A DNA stretch of 64,000 bases from contig RAPG01000013.1 in assembly GCA_005239165.1 (NCBI GenBank), positions 1 through 64,000 of the forward strand, in the 5' to 3' direction. A program made the position numbers and the translations under genes. The stretch is from Allopusillimonas ginsengisoli (GTDB lineage: Bacteria > Pseudomonadota > Gammaproteobacteria > Burkholderiales > Burkholderiaceae_B). The notes below the pieces were generated by a model. That model saw only the letters and a program-made list of their open reading frames with translations. It did not search any database and was not told the DNA's origin. This document shows positions 16,363 to 27,838 of this stretch, piece by piece (the stretch's first letter is position 1; each line of letters begins with the position of its first letter).

Positions 16363-17154
16363 ATTTGTGCAGATGACTTTGGCATGAATGCCCACGTTGA
16401 CGCAGGCATTGTGTCGCTGGCGTTGTGTCATCGGCTGACGGGCACCAGCTGTCTTGTGGACGGGCCTTTATTTGAACAGGATATTGCCCAATTGCAAGCC
16501 ACGGGCATAAAGATAGGTTTACATCTGAATTTTACGGAGTCTTTGGGGCAAGAGGGGCCGCTGTGGCCATTACGCACAATTATTATGCGCAGCCTTGCCC
16601 GAAGCCTGCCTGCCAGTGCGATCTCGGCATCTATCGAGCGGCAGTTGCAAAGGTTTGAGCGTGTGACCGGACATCTGCCACATTATATTGATGGCCATCA
16701 GCACGTTCACCAGTTGCCGCAGATTCGCAGTGCCCTGTTGACTATTTTGCAGCGGCGTTATGCCGGCATGCAACTGCCATGGATAAGGCATGGAGGCAAC
16801 GCACGCAGCGCGGGTTTTCCGCTGGCACTCAGCGTTAAGGCCCATACGATTGCTGTGCTGGGTTCAGGCGCGCTCAGACGCGAGGCGACTACTGCAGGCT
16901 TTCCCATGAATAATGGCTTTTGCGGGGTTTATGACTTTAGCGGAGGCCAGGAGGCCTATCTGCGCTGGATAGCGCTGTGGCTGGCTCAGTGCAAAAACGG
17001 AGATGCGTTGATGTGTCATCCTGCCAAAGGCATTGCTCCTGACGACATGCTTGGTGCGCAGCGGCAGGATGAGTTTGCTGTTTTATCCAGCGACGCGCTA
17101 GACCTTATGCTTGGGCGCGAGCAGGTTCGGATTGCTGCCGCTAATGTCATCTGA
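16345..17154 (+). CDS. ChbG/YdjC-family carbohydrate deacetylase (HpnK-like)
   Basis: A 269-residue protein of the YdjC/ChbG family, metal-dependent deacetylases acting on N-acetylated sugars. The early motif ICADDFGMN gives the paired aspartates, GLHLNFTE carries a metal-binding histidine, and IDGHQHVH the second histidine cluster. The C-terminal MCHPAKG is also typical. The start at 16345 is fixed by the need to keep the DDFG motif near residue 10. Beside GT2, GtrA and GT39-like genes it probably trims an acetyl group from the transferred sugar or a hopanoid-type head group. Confidence 0.85.
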   Translation: MEREIHICADDFGMNAHVDAGIVSLALCHRLTGTSCLVDGPLFEQDIAQLQATGIKIGLHLNFTESLGQEGPLWPLRTIIMRSLARSLPASAISASIERQLQRFERVTGHLPHYIDGHQHVHQLPQIRSALLTILQRRYAGMQLPWIRHGGNARSAGFPLALSVKAHTIAVLGSGALRREATTAGFPMNNGFCGVYDFSGGQEAYLRWIALWLAQCKNGDALMCHPAKGIAPDDMLGAQRQDEFAVLSSDALDLMLGREQVRIAAANVI

Positions 17155-17255
17155 GTGCCGATTGGCGCACTGCATACTGGCGCCTTTTGGTGTAGGCTTT
17201 AAGCGGGCTTTTATGCGTAACAGGCCAATGAGTACGCTAACTTAGGAGACATGCT

Positions 17256-18188
17256 TTGAGACAATCCAAGAAAGTTATTATCACTTGCGCGGTGACGGGG
17301 TCTATTCATACGCCCACCATGTCACCATACCTTCCGATTACGCCTGATGAAATCGCGCGTGACGCGGTGGCGGCAGCGGAAGCCGGCGCGGCAATGCTGC
17401 ACCTTCATGCGCGCGATCCCCAAACAGGCCAGCCCCGGCAAGATCCCAAGTTGTTCGGGCAGTTTCTGCCTGTGATCAAGAGCCAGACTGATGCCATTCT
17501 TAACATTACCACTGGTGGCGGCTTGGGCATGTCGCTGGATGAGCGTCTCGCGCCAGCCAAAGCGGCTGAGCCTGAAGTGGCATCCATGAACATGGGGTCG
17601 TTCAACTTCAATATTTCGGGTGCAGGTGCGCGAATTGAAAAGTTCAAGCACGATTGGGAGAAGCCCTATCTTGATATGACGACCGATTTCATTCTGTCCA
17701 ACACCTTTGCACAGATTGAACGCGGCGTTAACGAATTGTCGGCTATGGGTACCCGTTTTGAATTTGAGTGTTATGACCTTGGTCACTTGTACAACGTGGC
17801 GCATTTTGCCGATCGCGGCCTGATCAAACCGCCGTTCTTTCTGCAGTGCATTTTTGGCATACTGGGCGGCGTAGGTGCTCATCAGGAAAACCTGCTGCAT
17901 ATGCGTGCCATTGCCGACAAACTGTTTGGTGATGACTACTATCTTTCTGTACTGGCGGCCGGCAAGCATCAAATGCCATTTGTCACCATGAGTGCGCTGC
18001 TGGGCGGCAATGTACGGGTCGGGCTGGAAGACAGTTTGTATCTGTCAAAAGGCCGCTTGGCCACGTCGAATGCTGAGCAGGTCACCAAGATACGCACCAT
18101 TCTTGAAGAGCTTTCGCTGGAGATAGCGACACCCGAAGAGGCACGGGCGATGCTTCAAACCAAAGGCAAAGACAACGTTGCCTTTTGA
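17256..18188 (+). CDS. Beta-keto acid cleavage enzyme (BKACE, DUF849)
   Basis: BKACE enzymes use zinc to condense a beta-keto acid with acetyl-CoA, giving an acyl-CoA and acetoacetate. The 310-residue product shows KVIITCAVTGSIHTP, the zinc-ligand pair in MLHLHARDP (His49, His51), NITTGGG, and FEFECYDLGHL. The start is a TTG with AGGAG seven bases upstream; an ATG at 17251 in another frame stops after two codons. The substrate (3-keto-5-aminohexanoate, dehydrocarnitine and others in the family) cannot be assigned. The next gene, 26 bases on, encodes a periplasmic binding protein that may bring in the precursor. Confidence 0.88.
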   Translation: MRQSKKVIITCAVTGSIHTPTMSPYLPITPDEIARDAVAAAEAGAAMLHLHARDPQTGQPRQDPKLFGQFLPVIKSQTDAILNITTGGGLGMSLDERLAPAKAAEPEVASMNMGSFNFNISGAGARIEKFKHDWEKPYLDMTTDFILSNTFAQIERGVNELSAMGTRFEFECYDLGHLYNVAHFADRGLIKPPFFLQCIFGILGGVGAHQENLLHMRAIADKLFGDDYYLSVLAAGKHQMPFVTMSALLGGNVRVGLEDSLYLSKGRLATSNAEQVTKIRTILEELSLEIATPEEARAMLQTKGKDNVAF

Positions 18189-18214
18189 TTGACGATTAAT
18201 TATCTGGAGATGCA

Positions 18215-19429
18215 ATGAAAAAGCGACAAATATGCGTGCTGTTGGGCACGGTATTGGCCGCCTATGGCGTGCAGGCGTCGGCGGCAAATATATCCGACGA
18301 CGTTATCCGTATTGGCTTTATTACGGATATGTCAGGTGTTTATTCTGATTACGATGGTCCGGCCGGTGCTGAAGCTATCCGTATGGCGATTGAAGATGCG
18401 GGCGGCAGCATCGACGGCAAGAAAATCGAGTTGCTGGTGGCCGATCACCAGAACAAGGCAGATATCGCATCGGCCAAGGCGCGCGAATGGTTTGACAGTA
18501 ACAAGCTCGACGTGCTTTTTGGCGGCACCAACTCGGCGGCCAGTCTGGCCATGTCAGCCGTTGCTGCAGAAAAGAAAAAGCTGTTTATTTCAACGGGCGC
18601 GGGCACGTCGGCACTTACCAATGAACAGTGCAATCCCTACACTGTCCAGTACACGTACTCAACCAGTGCGCTGGCCAAGGGCACTGGCGCAGCCGTCGTG
18701 AAAAATGGCGGCGACACCTGGTTCTTTATTACGACAGACTATACCTTCGGCCATGCGCTGGAACGCGAGACGTCTGAGGTGGTCGAGGCGGCCGGTGGAA
18801 AGGTTATGGGCAAAGTGCGCGTGCCGCTGGCGCTGTCCGACTTCTCGTCTTTTATGCTGCAAGCGCAAGGCTCAGGCGCAAAGATACTCGGTCTTGCCAA
18901 CGCAGGCGGCGATTTCGTCAATGCCATCAAGACCGCTTCAGAGTTTGGGCTGAACGCCACCATGAACCCTGTGGGGTTGACGGTGTTTGTGCTTGATATT
19001 CACACATTGGGTCTGGACGTTACGCAAGGCATGTACTTTACGACGCCCTGGCACTGGAACCAGTCTGAGGAAGCAACGGCATGGTCCAGGCGCTTTGAGG
19101 AAAAGAACAAGCGCATGCCCACATATATTCAGGCCAGTGATTACTCTGCCGTGCAGGCTTATCTGAAAGGTGTAGGCGCAACCGGCACCGACGATGCTGA
19201 CACCATCATGGCATGGCTCAAAGCCAATCCCGTCAACGACTTCTTCGTGCAAAACGGTGTCATCCGCGAGGATGGCCGCATGATGAACGACATGACGCTT
19301 CTACAGGTGAAAAAGCCGTCTGAAAGCTCAGGTCCGTGGGACTATCACACGGCTATATCCAAACTGCCAGCCGAAGAAATATACGGCCCGCTCAGTGAGT
19401 CGAGCTGTAAGTTTGTGAAAGAAAGCTGA
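18215..19429 (+). CDS. ABC-type substrate-binding protein, branched-chain amino acid (Peripla_BP_6) family
   Basis: A periplasmic binding protein of 404 aa with a signal peptide (KKRQICVLLGTVLAAYG to ASAAN), then IRIGFITDMSGVYSDYDGPAG and ELLVADHQNKADIASAKAREW, as in LivJ-like receptors. It follows GGAG at good spacing. No membrane or ATPase subunits are encoded nearby, so it is an orphan that must use transporter parts encoded elsewhere. Its position directly behind the BKACE gene suggests that its ligand enters that catabolic step. Confidence 0.88.
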   Translation: MKKRQICVLLGTVLAAYGVQASAANISDDVIRIGFITDMSGVYSDYDGPAGAEAIRMAIEDAGGSIDGKKIELLVADHQNKADIASAKAREWFDSNKLDVLFGGTNSAASLAMSAVAAEKKKLFISTGAGTSALTNEQCNPYTVQYTYSTSALAKGTGAAVVKNGGDTWFFITTDYTFGHALERETSEVVEAAGGKVMGKVRVPLALSDFSSFMLQAQGSGAKILGLANAGGDFVNAIKTASEFGLNATMNPVGLTVFVLDIHTLGLDVTQGMYFTTPWHWNQSEEATAWSRRFEEKNKRMPTYIQASDYSAVQAYLKGVGATGTDDADTIMAWLKANPVNDFFVQNGVIREDGRMMNDMTLLQVKKPSESSGPWDYHTAISKLPAEEIYGPLSESSCKFVKES

Positions 19430-19455
19430 TGGGCGAGTCTGCCCAAATTGCGAAA

Positions 19456-19549
19456 GGGGGGCTGACGAACGCAACGACCTAAGCCCCCATGCACTGTGCA
19501 TGAATAAACGGCCCCCAAAACCTGGATGCCAATCCAGGCGTTTGGGGGC
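19456..19549. terminator. Cluster of inverted repeats between convergent genes
   Basis: Several C/G-run arms can pair: GGGGGCT (19456 onward) with AGCCCCC (19482 onward), the perfect palindrome CATGCACTGTGCATG (19488-19502), and a long hairpin GCCCCCAAA-CCTGGAT / ATCCAGG-TTTGGGGGC (19511-19549). They lie between the ends of two converging genes, where they could stop transcription from either side. No T-run follows, so Rho-independence is uncertain. Confidence 0.6.
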
Positions 19550-19646
19550 AGTTCAGTATGGAGGAGCGGCTTTCTTTGTTTCAAGTAGCAACCCACCATT
19601 TCTTCCTTTCTGCTGTCTCGTAACGTGGGGCGATACGCCCCTATGT

Positions 19647-21050
19647 TCAGAATGAGCCGAACATAGTCCCCAGCGTAATCACAGAAATCAGGGCCACCAT
19701 CGGCACGCCCATGGTTACTGCAGCAATGTTCAGGTAAGACTGACGATGCGTGAGGTTGCAGATAGACAGTAGCGTGATGATGGCGCCGCAGTGTGGCAGT
19801 GTGTCGAAGCCTCCCGCGGCCATTACGGCCACCCGGTGCATGAGGTCGGGGCTAATGCCTGCTGCCTCTGCCATGCGGAGGTAATCGGCCCCCAGCGTTT
19901 GCAGTGCAATACTCAGGCCGCCAGACGATGAGCCTGTAATGCCTGCGAGCACGTTCATGGCGATGGCTTCAGAAATTAGCGGGTTGCCGGGGGTGACGTT
20001 GAGGACGGCATCGCGAATAATGGCAAAGCCCGCCAAGCCTGCAATAACCGCACCATAGCCAACTTCCGAAGCCGTGTTGAACAGCGGCAACATAAAGCCA
20101 TAAACGCCTTTGTTGATTGAGGCGCGCAGATTGCTCCAGTGCCCCAACCGCGACACGACCAATGTGACGCACGCAACGGTGAGCGCGATAATCAATGCCC
20201 ACAGCCCAGCCATTTTGGCGGGCGAAACATTGGGAAAACGTGCTGTCAGCGAGCTCATGTCAATACCTGGGAACACCAGGTAGGTGAAAATCGCGTTTAC
20301 GCCTACCACCAGCACGAGCGGGAGCAGCGCCAGTGCCAGCGGCATGCGTGACATGGCACTTTTGTCTACATCTGAGCCAGCCATTGCTTCGCCTTCAGCA
20401 TGCTGGCCATAACCTTCACCCGACACGCGCGCTTTGGCGGCGCGTGAATGCAGCCACCAAAGCCCACCGAGCAGCATAATGACTGACGCGATAATGCCCA
20501 GGCCTGGCGCGGCAAACACGTTGGTGCCGTAGTAAGGAATAGGGATGGCATTCTGAATGGCCGGCGATCCAGGCATGGCCGTCATGGTAAAGGTGAAAGA
20601 GCCCAGCGCGATGGTGGCAGGAACAAGCCGCTTGGGGATGTCTGCGGTGCGAAACAGATCTCGTGCAATGGGGTAAATGGCAAACGCCACCACAAATAAC
20701 GACACGCCGCCATAGGTCAGAACGGCACAGGCCAGGACGACGGTAACAATGGCCTGCTTGTGGCCAAGACGCTCCACAATAGCGCTTGATATAGTGTGGG
20801 CGGCACCTGAGTCGGCCATGAGCTGGCCAAACAGGGCACCCAGCAGAAAGATGGGCAGAAACTGGATGACATAACCACCCAGCGCCTTCATGAAGGTGTC
20901 TGTGTAAATAGGCAGATAAAGGCTGATTTCACCTGAAAGAAAAACAGCCAGGGCAGCCATGAGCGGTGCCAGAAGCAAAACGGTAATGCCTCTATAGGCC
21001 AGGTACATCAGTAGCAACAGCGAAACAACAATTGCGAGAGTGCTTATCAT
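19647..21050 (-). CDS. GntP-family permease
   Basis: A 467-residue membrane protein with about 12 helices, of the gluconate:H+ symporter (GntP) family that imports sugar acids, hydroxy acids or similar carboxylates. Family segments include FLPIFLLGALFGQLMADSGA, GGVSLFVVAFAIYPIARDLF, and MTAMPGSPAIQNAIP. The start at 21050 is chosen because the translation upstream to 21203 is not membrane-like; the ribosome site is weak. The gene converges with the BKACE/binding-protein pair, so a shared substrate is possible but not shown. Confidence 0.85.
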   Translation of the reverse strand: MISTLAIVVSLLLLMYLAYRGITVLLLAPLMAALAVFLSGEISLYLPIYTDTFMKALGGYVIQFLPIFLLGALFGQLMADSGAAHTISSAIVERLGHKQAIVTVVLACAVLTYGGVSLFVVAFAIYPIARDLFRTADIPKRLVPATIALGSFTFTMTAMPGSPAIQNAIPIPYYGTNVFAAPGLGIIASVIMLLGGLWWLHSRAAKARVSGEGYGQHAEGEAMAGSDVDKSAMSRMPLALALLPLVLVVGVNAIFTYLVFPGIDMSSLTARFPNVSPAKMAGLWALIIALTVACVTLVVSRLGHWSNLRASINKGVYGFMLPLFNTASEVGYGAVIAGLAGFAIIRDAVLNVTPGNPLISEAIAMNVLAGITGSSSGGLSIALQTLGADYLRMAEAAGISPDLMHRVAVMAAGGFDTLPHCGAIITLLSICNLTHRQSYLNIAAVTMGVPMVALISVITLGTMFGSF

Positions 21051-21168
21051 TTGGAACCGGGCTCCGGGGTAAATCGGTGACGCCTGGGCTGATACCCAGA
21101 ATAAATACAAAACCGATGAGTCTAGCAGAGCCCGCGTGCCGGCTATTGATGCATGACAAACAATCGGG

Positions 21169-21360
21169 CTGGCATACGAAGAACGCCAGCCCGCTGCGGA
21201 CATCGGGCGCGTTAATCTGGGAAAGCAAGCCTACAGCGGGCAGTGCGAGCGTTAAGCTGCAAAATTCAGTCTACTTTGGTCGGCAGGAGCGTTAAGCAGC
21301 GAAAGCCGGCCTGCTGTAGCCAGCGCAAGTGCAACGCAGGAAAGGTCAGGCTGCGCCAGG
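21169..21360. repeat. Imperfect 40-bp tandem repeat, about five units
   Basis: Units beginning near 21209, 21249, 21289 and 21329 align with an exact 40-base period, with a more diverged copy from 21169. The shared core is GCGTTAAGC-GC-GAAAGC-GGCCT. The array fills most of the gap between the GntP start and the mgtE stop, reaching to the last codons of mgtE. Confidence 0.7.
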
Positions 21361-22700
21361 CAGTGGAAGCAGCAGGCTGGCAATGTTGAAGTAAATAAGT
21401 ACTCCGGCGCCGTCGCAGATAGACGTGATCAGCGGCGCGCTGGCTGACGCGGGGTCAAATTTGAAGCGGGTCAGAATAAATGGTAACGACATGCCTATAA
21501 CGCTGCCGACTGCCACAATCACCACCATGGTCAGCGCGACAACGATGGCGACGTCGATGCCTGCCCGGAAAACGCCAATAAACGAAACCGCTACGGCCAT
21601 CGTCAAGCCAAGCAGTACGGATACCGACACTTCTTTGCCTAGCATTTTGATCCAGTCTTTTGCCTTGACATCGCCAGTGGCCAGAGCGCGCACCATCATG
21701 GTGGCGCTTTGAGAACCTGCGTTGCCGCCACTGTCCACCAGCAGAGGCAGAAAAAGACTAGCGACACCATGCTGGTAATCAGGTCTTCAAAGTGGGCAAT
21801 TCCGGCACCAGAAAAAAGATTGCCAAATACAAGAACTACCAGCCAGCCCACGCGCATTTTGTACAAGGCTGTAACGGAGGCATGACGGAGTGAACCGGTC
21901 AGCTTGCCTACCGCGCCGAGCCGTAATTGATCTTCGGTGTCCTCTTCCTGGGCGACATCGAGAGCGTCATCGTGCGTCACGATGCCCACAATCTGGCCGG
22001 TGCCGTCCAGTACAGGCACGGCGAGCAGGTCGTAGTGGGCGATCAGGCGGGCGGCTTCAAACTGCTTTGAATCTACCGAGCAGAAAACCAGGTCGCGCGT
22101 CATGATGGTATCGATGCGCTGAGTCGGTGAGGCGAGAATCAGTTCCCGCAATGACACGGTGCCCAGCACATGGCGTTCTTCGTCGATGACGTACGCCAGA
22201 TAAATGGTTTCCTTGTCAGGTGCTTCATGTCGGATGGTGTCCAGGGCCTGCTGTACGGTCTGGTCGGCCTTAAGCGTGACATAGGCAGAGGTCATGACCG
22301 CGCCGACGGTACCTTCGGCGTAGCTGGCCAGCAACCGTACGTCTTCCCGCTCTGCGTGGGCAAGCCCAGGCAACAAGGCCAGGCGTTCGTCGGGCGTAAG
22401 GTTGTTGTACAGGTCGGCCCGCTCGTCATGCTCCATATGCTCGAAAAGCGTGGCAAGCTCTCTGCGACTCATGCTTTGCGCCAGCTCTGCCTGCATTTGC
22501 GGTGGCAGATAGCCGAATACAATCGCTCGCCTGCGCACACTCATCGCCATCAACAGATTCAGCGCGTCGTAATGTGAGACTTCCTGCAAAATGGCGGCTG
22601 CGTCCACCGCCTGAAGGTCGTTCATGGCGGCTGCGGCCGCTACTGGGTCTTTGTGGGCAAGGTGTTCCTGTACACGCAGGATTAAGGTATCTGACAACAT
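21346..22700 (-). pseudogene. mgtE: Magnesium transporter MgtE, interrupted by a one-base frameshift
   Basis: MgtE is a dimeric Mg2+ channel gated by cytoplasmic N and CBS domains. The first part (22700 to about 21756) gives the N domain with repeated EL/ARLF-type helices, two CBS domains (about 130-255, including GAVMTSAYVTLKADQTVQQA and LLAVPVLDGTGQIVGIVT) and the first membrane helices. The remaining helices (LPLLVDSGGNAGSQSATMM to LLPLPGAA) continue in another frame. Adding one base to the A-run at 21751-21755 (T-run on the coding strand) restores VFFLPLLVDSGGNAGSQ and a full-length protein of about 449 aa. The defect may be a sequence error. Confidence 0.88.
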
Positions 22701-23064
22701 TGTTATTCTCTCTAGCCTGAGTAGGCATGGTGCACGCCGTCGTGTGTACTGGAGGATTCAGACAACACGATACGTCCGCCGGAGGGCGTGCCGGAAACCG
22801 GTAGTGCAAGCTTGCGCGCACGATGATGCATCGTCGCGGTGAAAACAGACATGGGACAAGTAAGTCAGCGTGCCGGGCATTACATGATCAGGTCAGAGCC
22901 TTGGCATGTTGCGGGCGGGAGCTGGTGGGCCAGTAAAGGCCAGCATGCGCCGCCTCCTGTGACAGGACACGGCAGAAGAGGTATGCCTGCTCTGACAGCT
23001 ACACAGCGATAGTTTTGCGCAATCGGCTATGCCCGGCGGAACCCATTATCCGCCTCTTCGGTCG
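22701..23064 (-). promoter_or_regulatory. Long possible structured leader of mgtE
   Basis: More than 350 bases before the mgtE ATG have no credible ORF but contain several inverted repeats, for example GGCGGA / TCCGCC at about 23036-23055, and GC-rich arms around 22945-23000. mgtE genes in other bacteria are often controlled by Mg2+-sensing RNA leaders. The sequence does not clearly match the M-box consensus, so this is only a candidate. Confidence 0.3.
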
Positions 23065-23176
23065 CTAACAAGCGGCATAGTGTAGCGTTCGTGCGCACAT
23101 TAGGCCATTTTGTGGTTGTTTAATGATCACAATTGTCGAAAATGCCACAAATGGTGACCACGCTGACAATGACTGT

Positions 23177-23206
23177 GATTGCAAGCCCAAGCCCAAATTT
23201 GCAATC
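23177..23206. repeat. Inverted repeat GATTGCAA / TTGCAATC
   Basis: A perfect 8-base inverted repeat separated by 14 bases, just before the short-repeat tract. It may form a weak hairpin. No function is evident. Confidence 0.45.
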
Positions 23207-23220
23207 AAGCAGGGGCGACG

Positions 23221-23358
23221 GGCACAGGCAACAGGCACAAGCAAAGGCAGCAGGCACAGGCAAAGGCAGCAGGCAACAGGCACAGGCAACAGGCACAGGC
23301 AAAGGCAGCAGGCAACAAGCAACAGGTAACTGGTAACTGGTAACTGGTAACTGGTAAC
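23221..23358. repeat. Short tandem-repeat tract (GGCAAC-type hexamers and GGTAACT heptamers)
   Basis: Bases 23221-23324 are built of 6- to 7-base words such as AGGCAC, AGGCAAC, AGGCAAAGGCAGC. They are followed by five heptamers GGTAACT at 23325-23358 (the last one ending in A). The tract lies between mgtE and the methyltransferase gene and is likely to vary in length by slipped-strand pairing. Confidence 0.85.
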
Positions 23359-23536
23359 AGCATCCTGAGTTTGCCGCTGCCTGTTCGGAACGCTGATATT
23401 GCGCGCAGACGCTTCAAAGTCGCCCAGCAAGAATCGATTTATTTAGACGCAGATGATTGTTTTTATTATCTTTTTTGTTAAATATAGGGCATACTCAAGG
23501 AAGTTTTATTTCTCAAAGTTATTAAGGTTGCCTTTT

Positions 23537-24385
23537 ATGACGATGCCTGGCTATAAAACCAAGCATGAGCACATCGCCATCGCAGGCGCTGGAAAGCTTT
23601 TTATCCAGTCTTTGCTGGATCGCCAGCAGTATTACGATCCTACCGGCGAAGCATTGCGCAGAGGCATCTGCTCTGCATCCTGGCCTTTGTTTGGCCTGAT
23701 GTGGCCCTCTGGCGTACAACTTGCCACCCAGCTTGCGCAACGGCGTGTGTGCCCTGACGAACGCATACTGGAGATCGGTTGTGGCCTGGGTCTTGCCAGT
23801 CTTGTTGGTCAGCGTCGCGGCGCGCACATTACGGCCAGCGACTGCCATCCCTTGGCAGAGATATTTCTCGATGCCAATGCCAAACTCAATGATTTGCCCT
23901 TGCTGACGTATCGCTATGGGCAGTGGGGTGACAGCGCACCAAGTGCCGATCAATATGTTGAGCAGCATGGCCCGTCGGGAGCCTCAATGCCGGCGGGACT
24001 GATTTCGGCGTCAAGCCTGGTCGGTTCAATTATGGACGTAGCCAGCGATGCCGAGCCTATCGTGGTGGACCGTGCGGTGCCCGGTGCCGGCTTCAGTGAG
24101 CGCACCCTGAGCGGACGCTATGATCTCATCATCGGCAGCGATTTGTTGTACGAACCCGATATGCCGGTGACGTTATCCGCGTTCATTGATCGCCATGCAA
24201 ACGCCGATGCTGAAGTCTGGATCGTAGACCCTAATCGTGGCCATCGCAATGCTTTTAGCCGCAACATGGCGCACTTTGGTTTTGTGCTGGAGGAAGACAA
24301 ACGCCTGGATGACCAGCCTGTCCTTACCGAAGAGGGCACGCAGGTTTATAAAGGCCGCTTGCTGCGTTATCGCCGCCAGGTCTAG
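23537..24385 (+). CDS. Class I SAM-dependent methyltransferase, lysine/nicotinamide N-methyltransferase-like
   Basis: A 282-residue protein with the Rossmann-type methyltransferase core: motif I as RILEIGCGLGLASLV, motif II ITASDCHP, and a later DLIIGSDLLYEPDMP typical of the Methyltransf_16 group that includes protein-lysine methyltransferases. The segment GLMWPSGVQLATQL before motif I also fits that group. The ATG at 23537 follows AAGG; the upstream in-frame part to 23453 is AT-rich and does not fit. The target protein is unknown. Confidence 0.75.
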   Translation: MTMPGYKTKHEHIAIAGAGKLFIQSLLDRQQYYDPTGEALRRGICSASWPLFGLMWPSGVQLATQLAQRRVCPDERILEIGCGLGLASLVGQRRGAHITASDCHPLAEIFLDANAKLNDLPLLTYRYGQWGDSAPSADQYVEQHGPSGASMPAGLISASSLVGSIMDVASDAEPIVVDRAVPGAGFSERTLSGRYDLIIGSDLLYEPDMPVTLSAFIDRHANADAEVWIVDPNRGHRNAFSRNMAHFGFVLEEDKRLDDQPVLTEEGTQVYKGRLLRYRRQV

Positions 24386-24405
24386 GGCAGGGCACTAAGC
24401 TGATC

Positions 24406-24428
24406 TTTCCCGGTCTGTGCCTGGGAAA
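24406..24428. terminator. Hairpin downstream of the methyltransferase gene
   Basis: TTTCCC and GGGAAA pair around an 11-base loop shortly after the stop codon at 24385. No T-run follows, so it is a weak terminator candidate. Confidence 0.35.
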
Positions 24429-24555
24429 CACTCAACGCACCACGCTGCCCCGACTTATTGTCATCTCAATGTGTAAGTGATGAAAGCGCTGTGTAGCCAC
24501 GGAGGTGGAGACGCCGCTGTGGCGCAGAACCTGTGCAGGTGCAACTGCTACCGCC

Positions 24556-25027
24556 TCAGAGCACGTGTCTTTTTTTCCATGCCTTGTACGCGTTCAGCTT
24601 GCTCTCATTGCGCAAGTACTCTACCTGTATGCCTTGCTCGCCAAATGGCGCCTGCATGCGCTCATACAGAGCCAGCGTTGACCAGCCATACGGCTCGCCC
24701 ATGTCGTCACCCGCAGCGTAAACAACGCGGCTGACCCCCCGCCATGATCATGGCTGACATACACATGGCACAGGGTTTGCCACTGGCATACATGGTGGTA
24801 CCGTCAAACTTGGGCGTACCGTGTGTGTGACCGGCATGCCGCAGGGCCTGGATCTCGGCATGGGCGGTTGGGTCGCAGTCTATATGCACATCGTTGACAC
24901 CGTCGGCAAGTACGGTGCTGTCTCTGACCAGCACGGCACCAAAAGGCTGGCCGCCTTTTTCCACATTTTGTTGGGCCAGATCGACAGCGCGCTGAAGAAA
25001 ATCGTGGTCTTGTTGTGGTGCATCCAT
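24556..25027 (-). pseudogene. Guanine deaminase / nucleoside deaminase, interrupted by a one-base frameshift
   Basis: A zinc deaminase of the cytidine/deoxycytidylate deaminase fold, closest in pattern and length to the small guanine deaminase GuaD. It has the HAE zinc motif (PTAHAEIQALR), and PCAMCMSAMIMAG with the two cysteine ligands. The original frame then runs to a stop at 24707. Removing one base from the C6 run at 24735-24740 restores VSRVVYAAGDDMGEPYGWST and a natural end at 24556, giving about 156 aa. The start at 25027 has AAGGCGG upstream; in-frame starts at 25057 and 25075 are possible. It lies directly downstream of the aceE-like gene on the same strand. Confidence 0.85.
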
Positions 25028-25087
25028 ATGGCCGCCTTGTTCCAAATACTGAGTCATCTCGTACAGTAAGCGCAATCACACCAGCTT

Positions 25088-27703
<2,616 letters not shown>

Positions 27704-27838
27704 GTGAGGTAGCCTGGTAAATGATAGCGATGATGTGGTTCATTTTGCATTGAAATCAGGCAAATTTTGTGTTGAACTGATCAGTGATATTCATGTTTAT
27801 CAGCATAAAATTCTTTATTCTTTATATTATTCAGCATA

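Noticed and set aside
23221..23358. CRISPR-like array
   Set aside because: The units are 6-7 bases long with no spacers, and no cas genes are present.
24477..24734. Plus-strand ORFs over the end of the deaminase gene
   Set aside because: They lie opposite the frameshift-restored C-terminal half of the deaminase and have no family pattern of their own.
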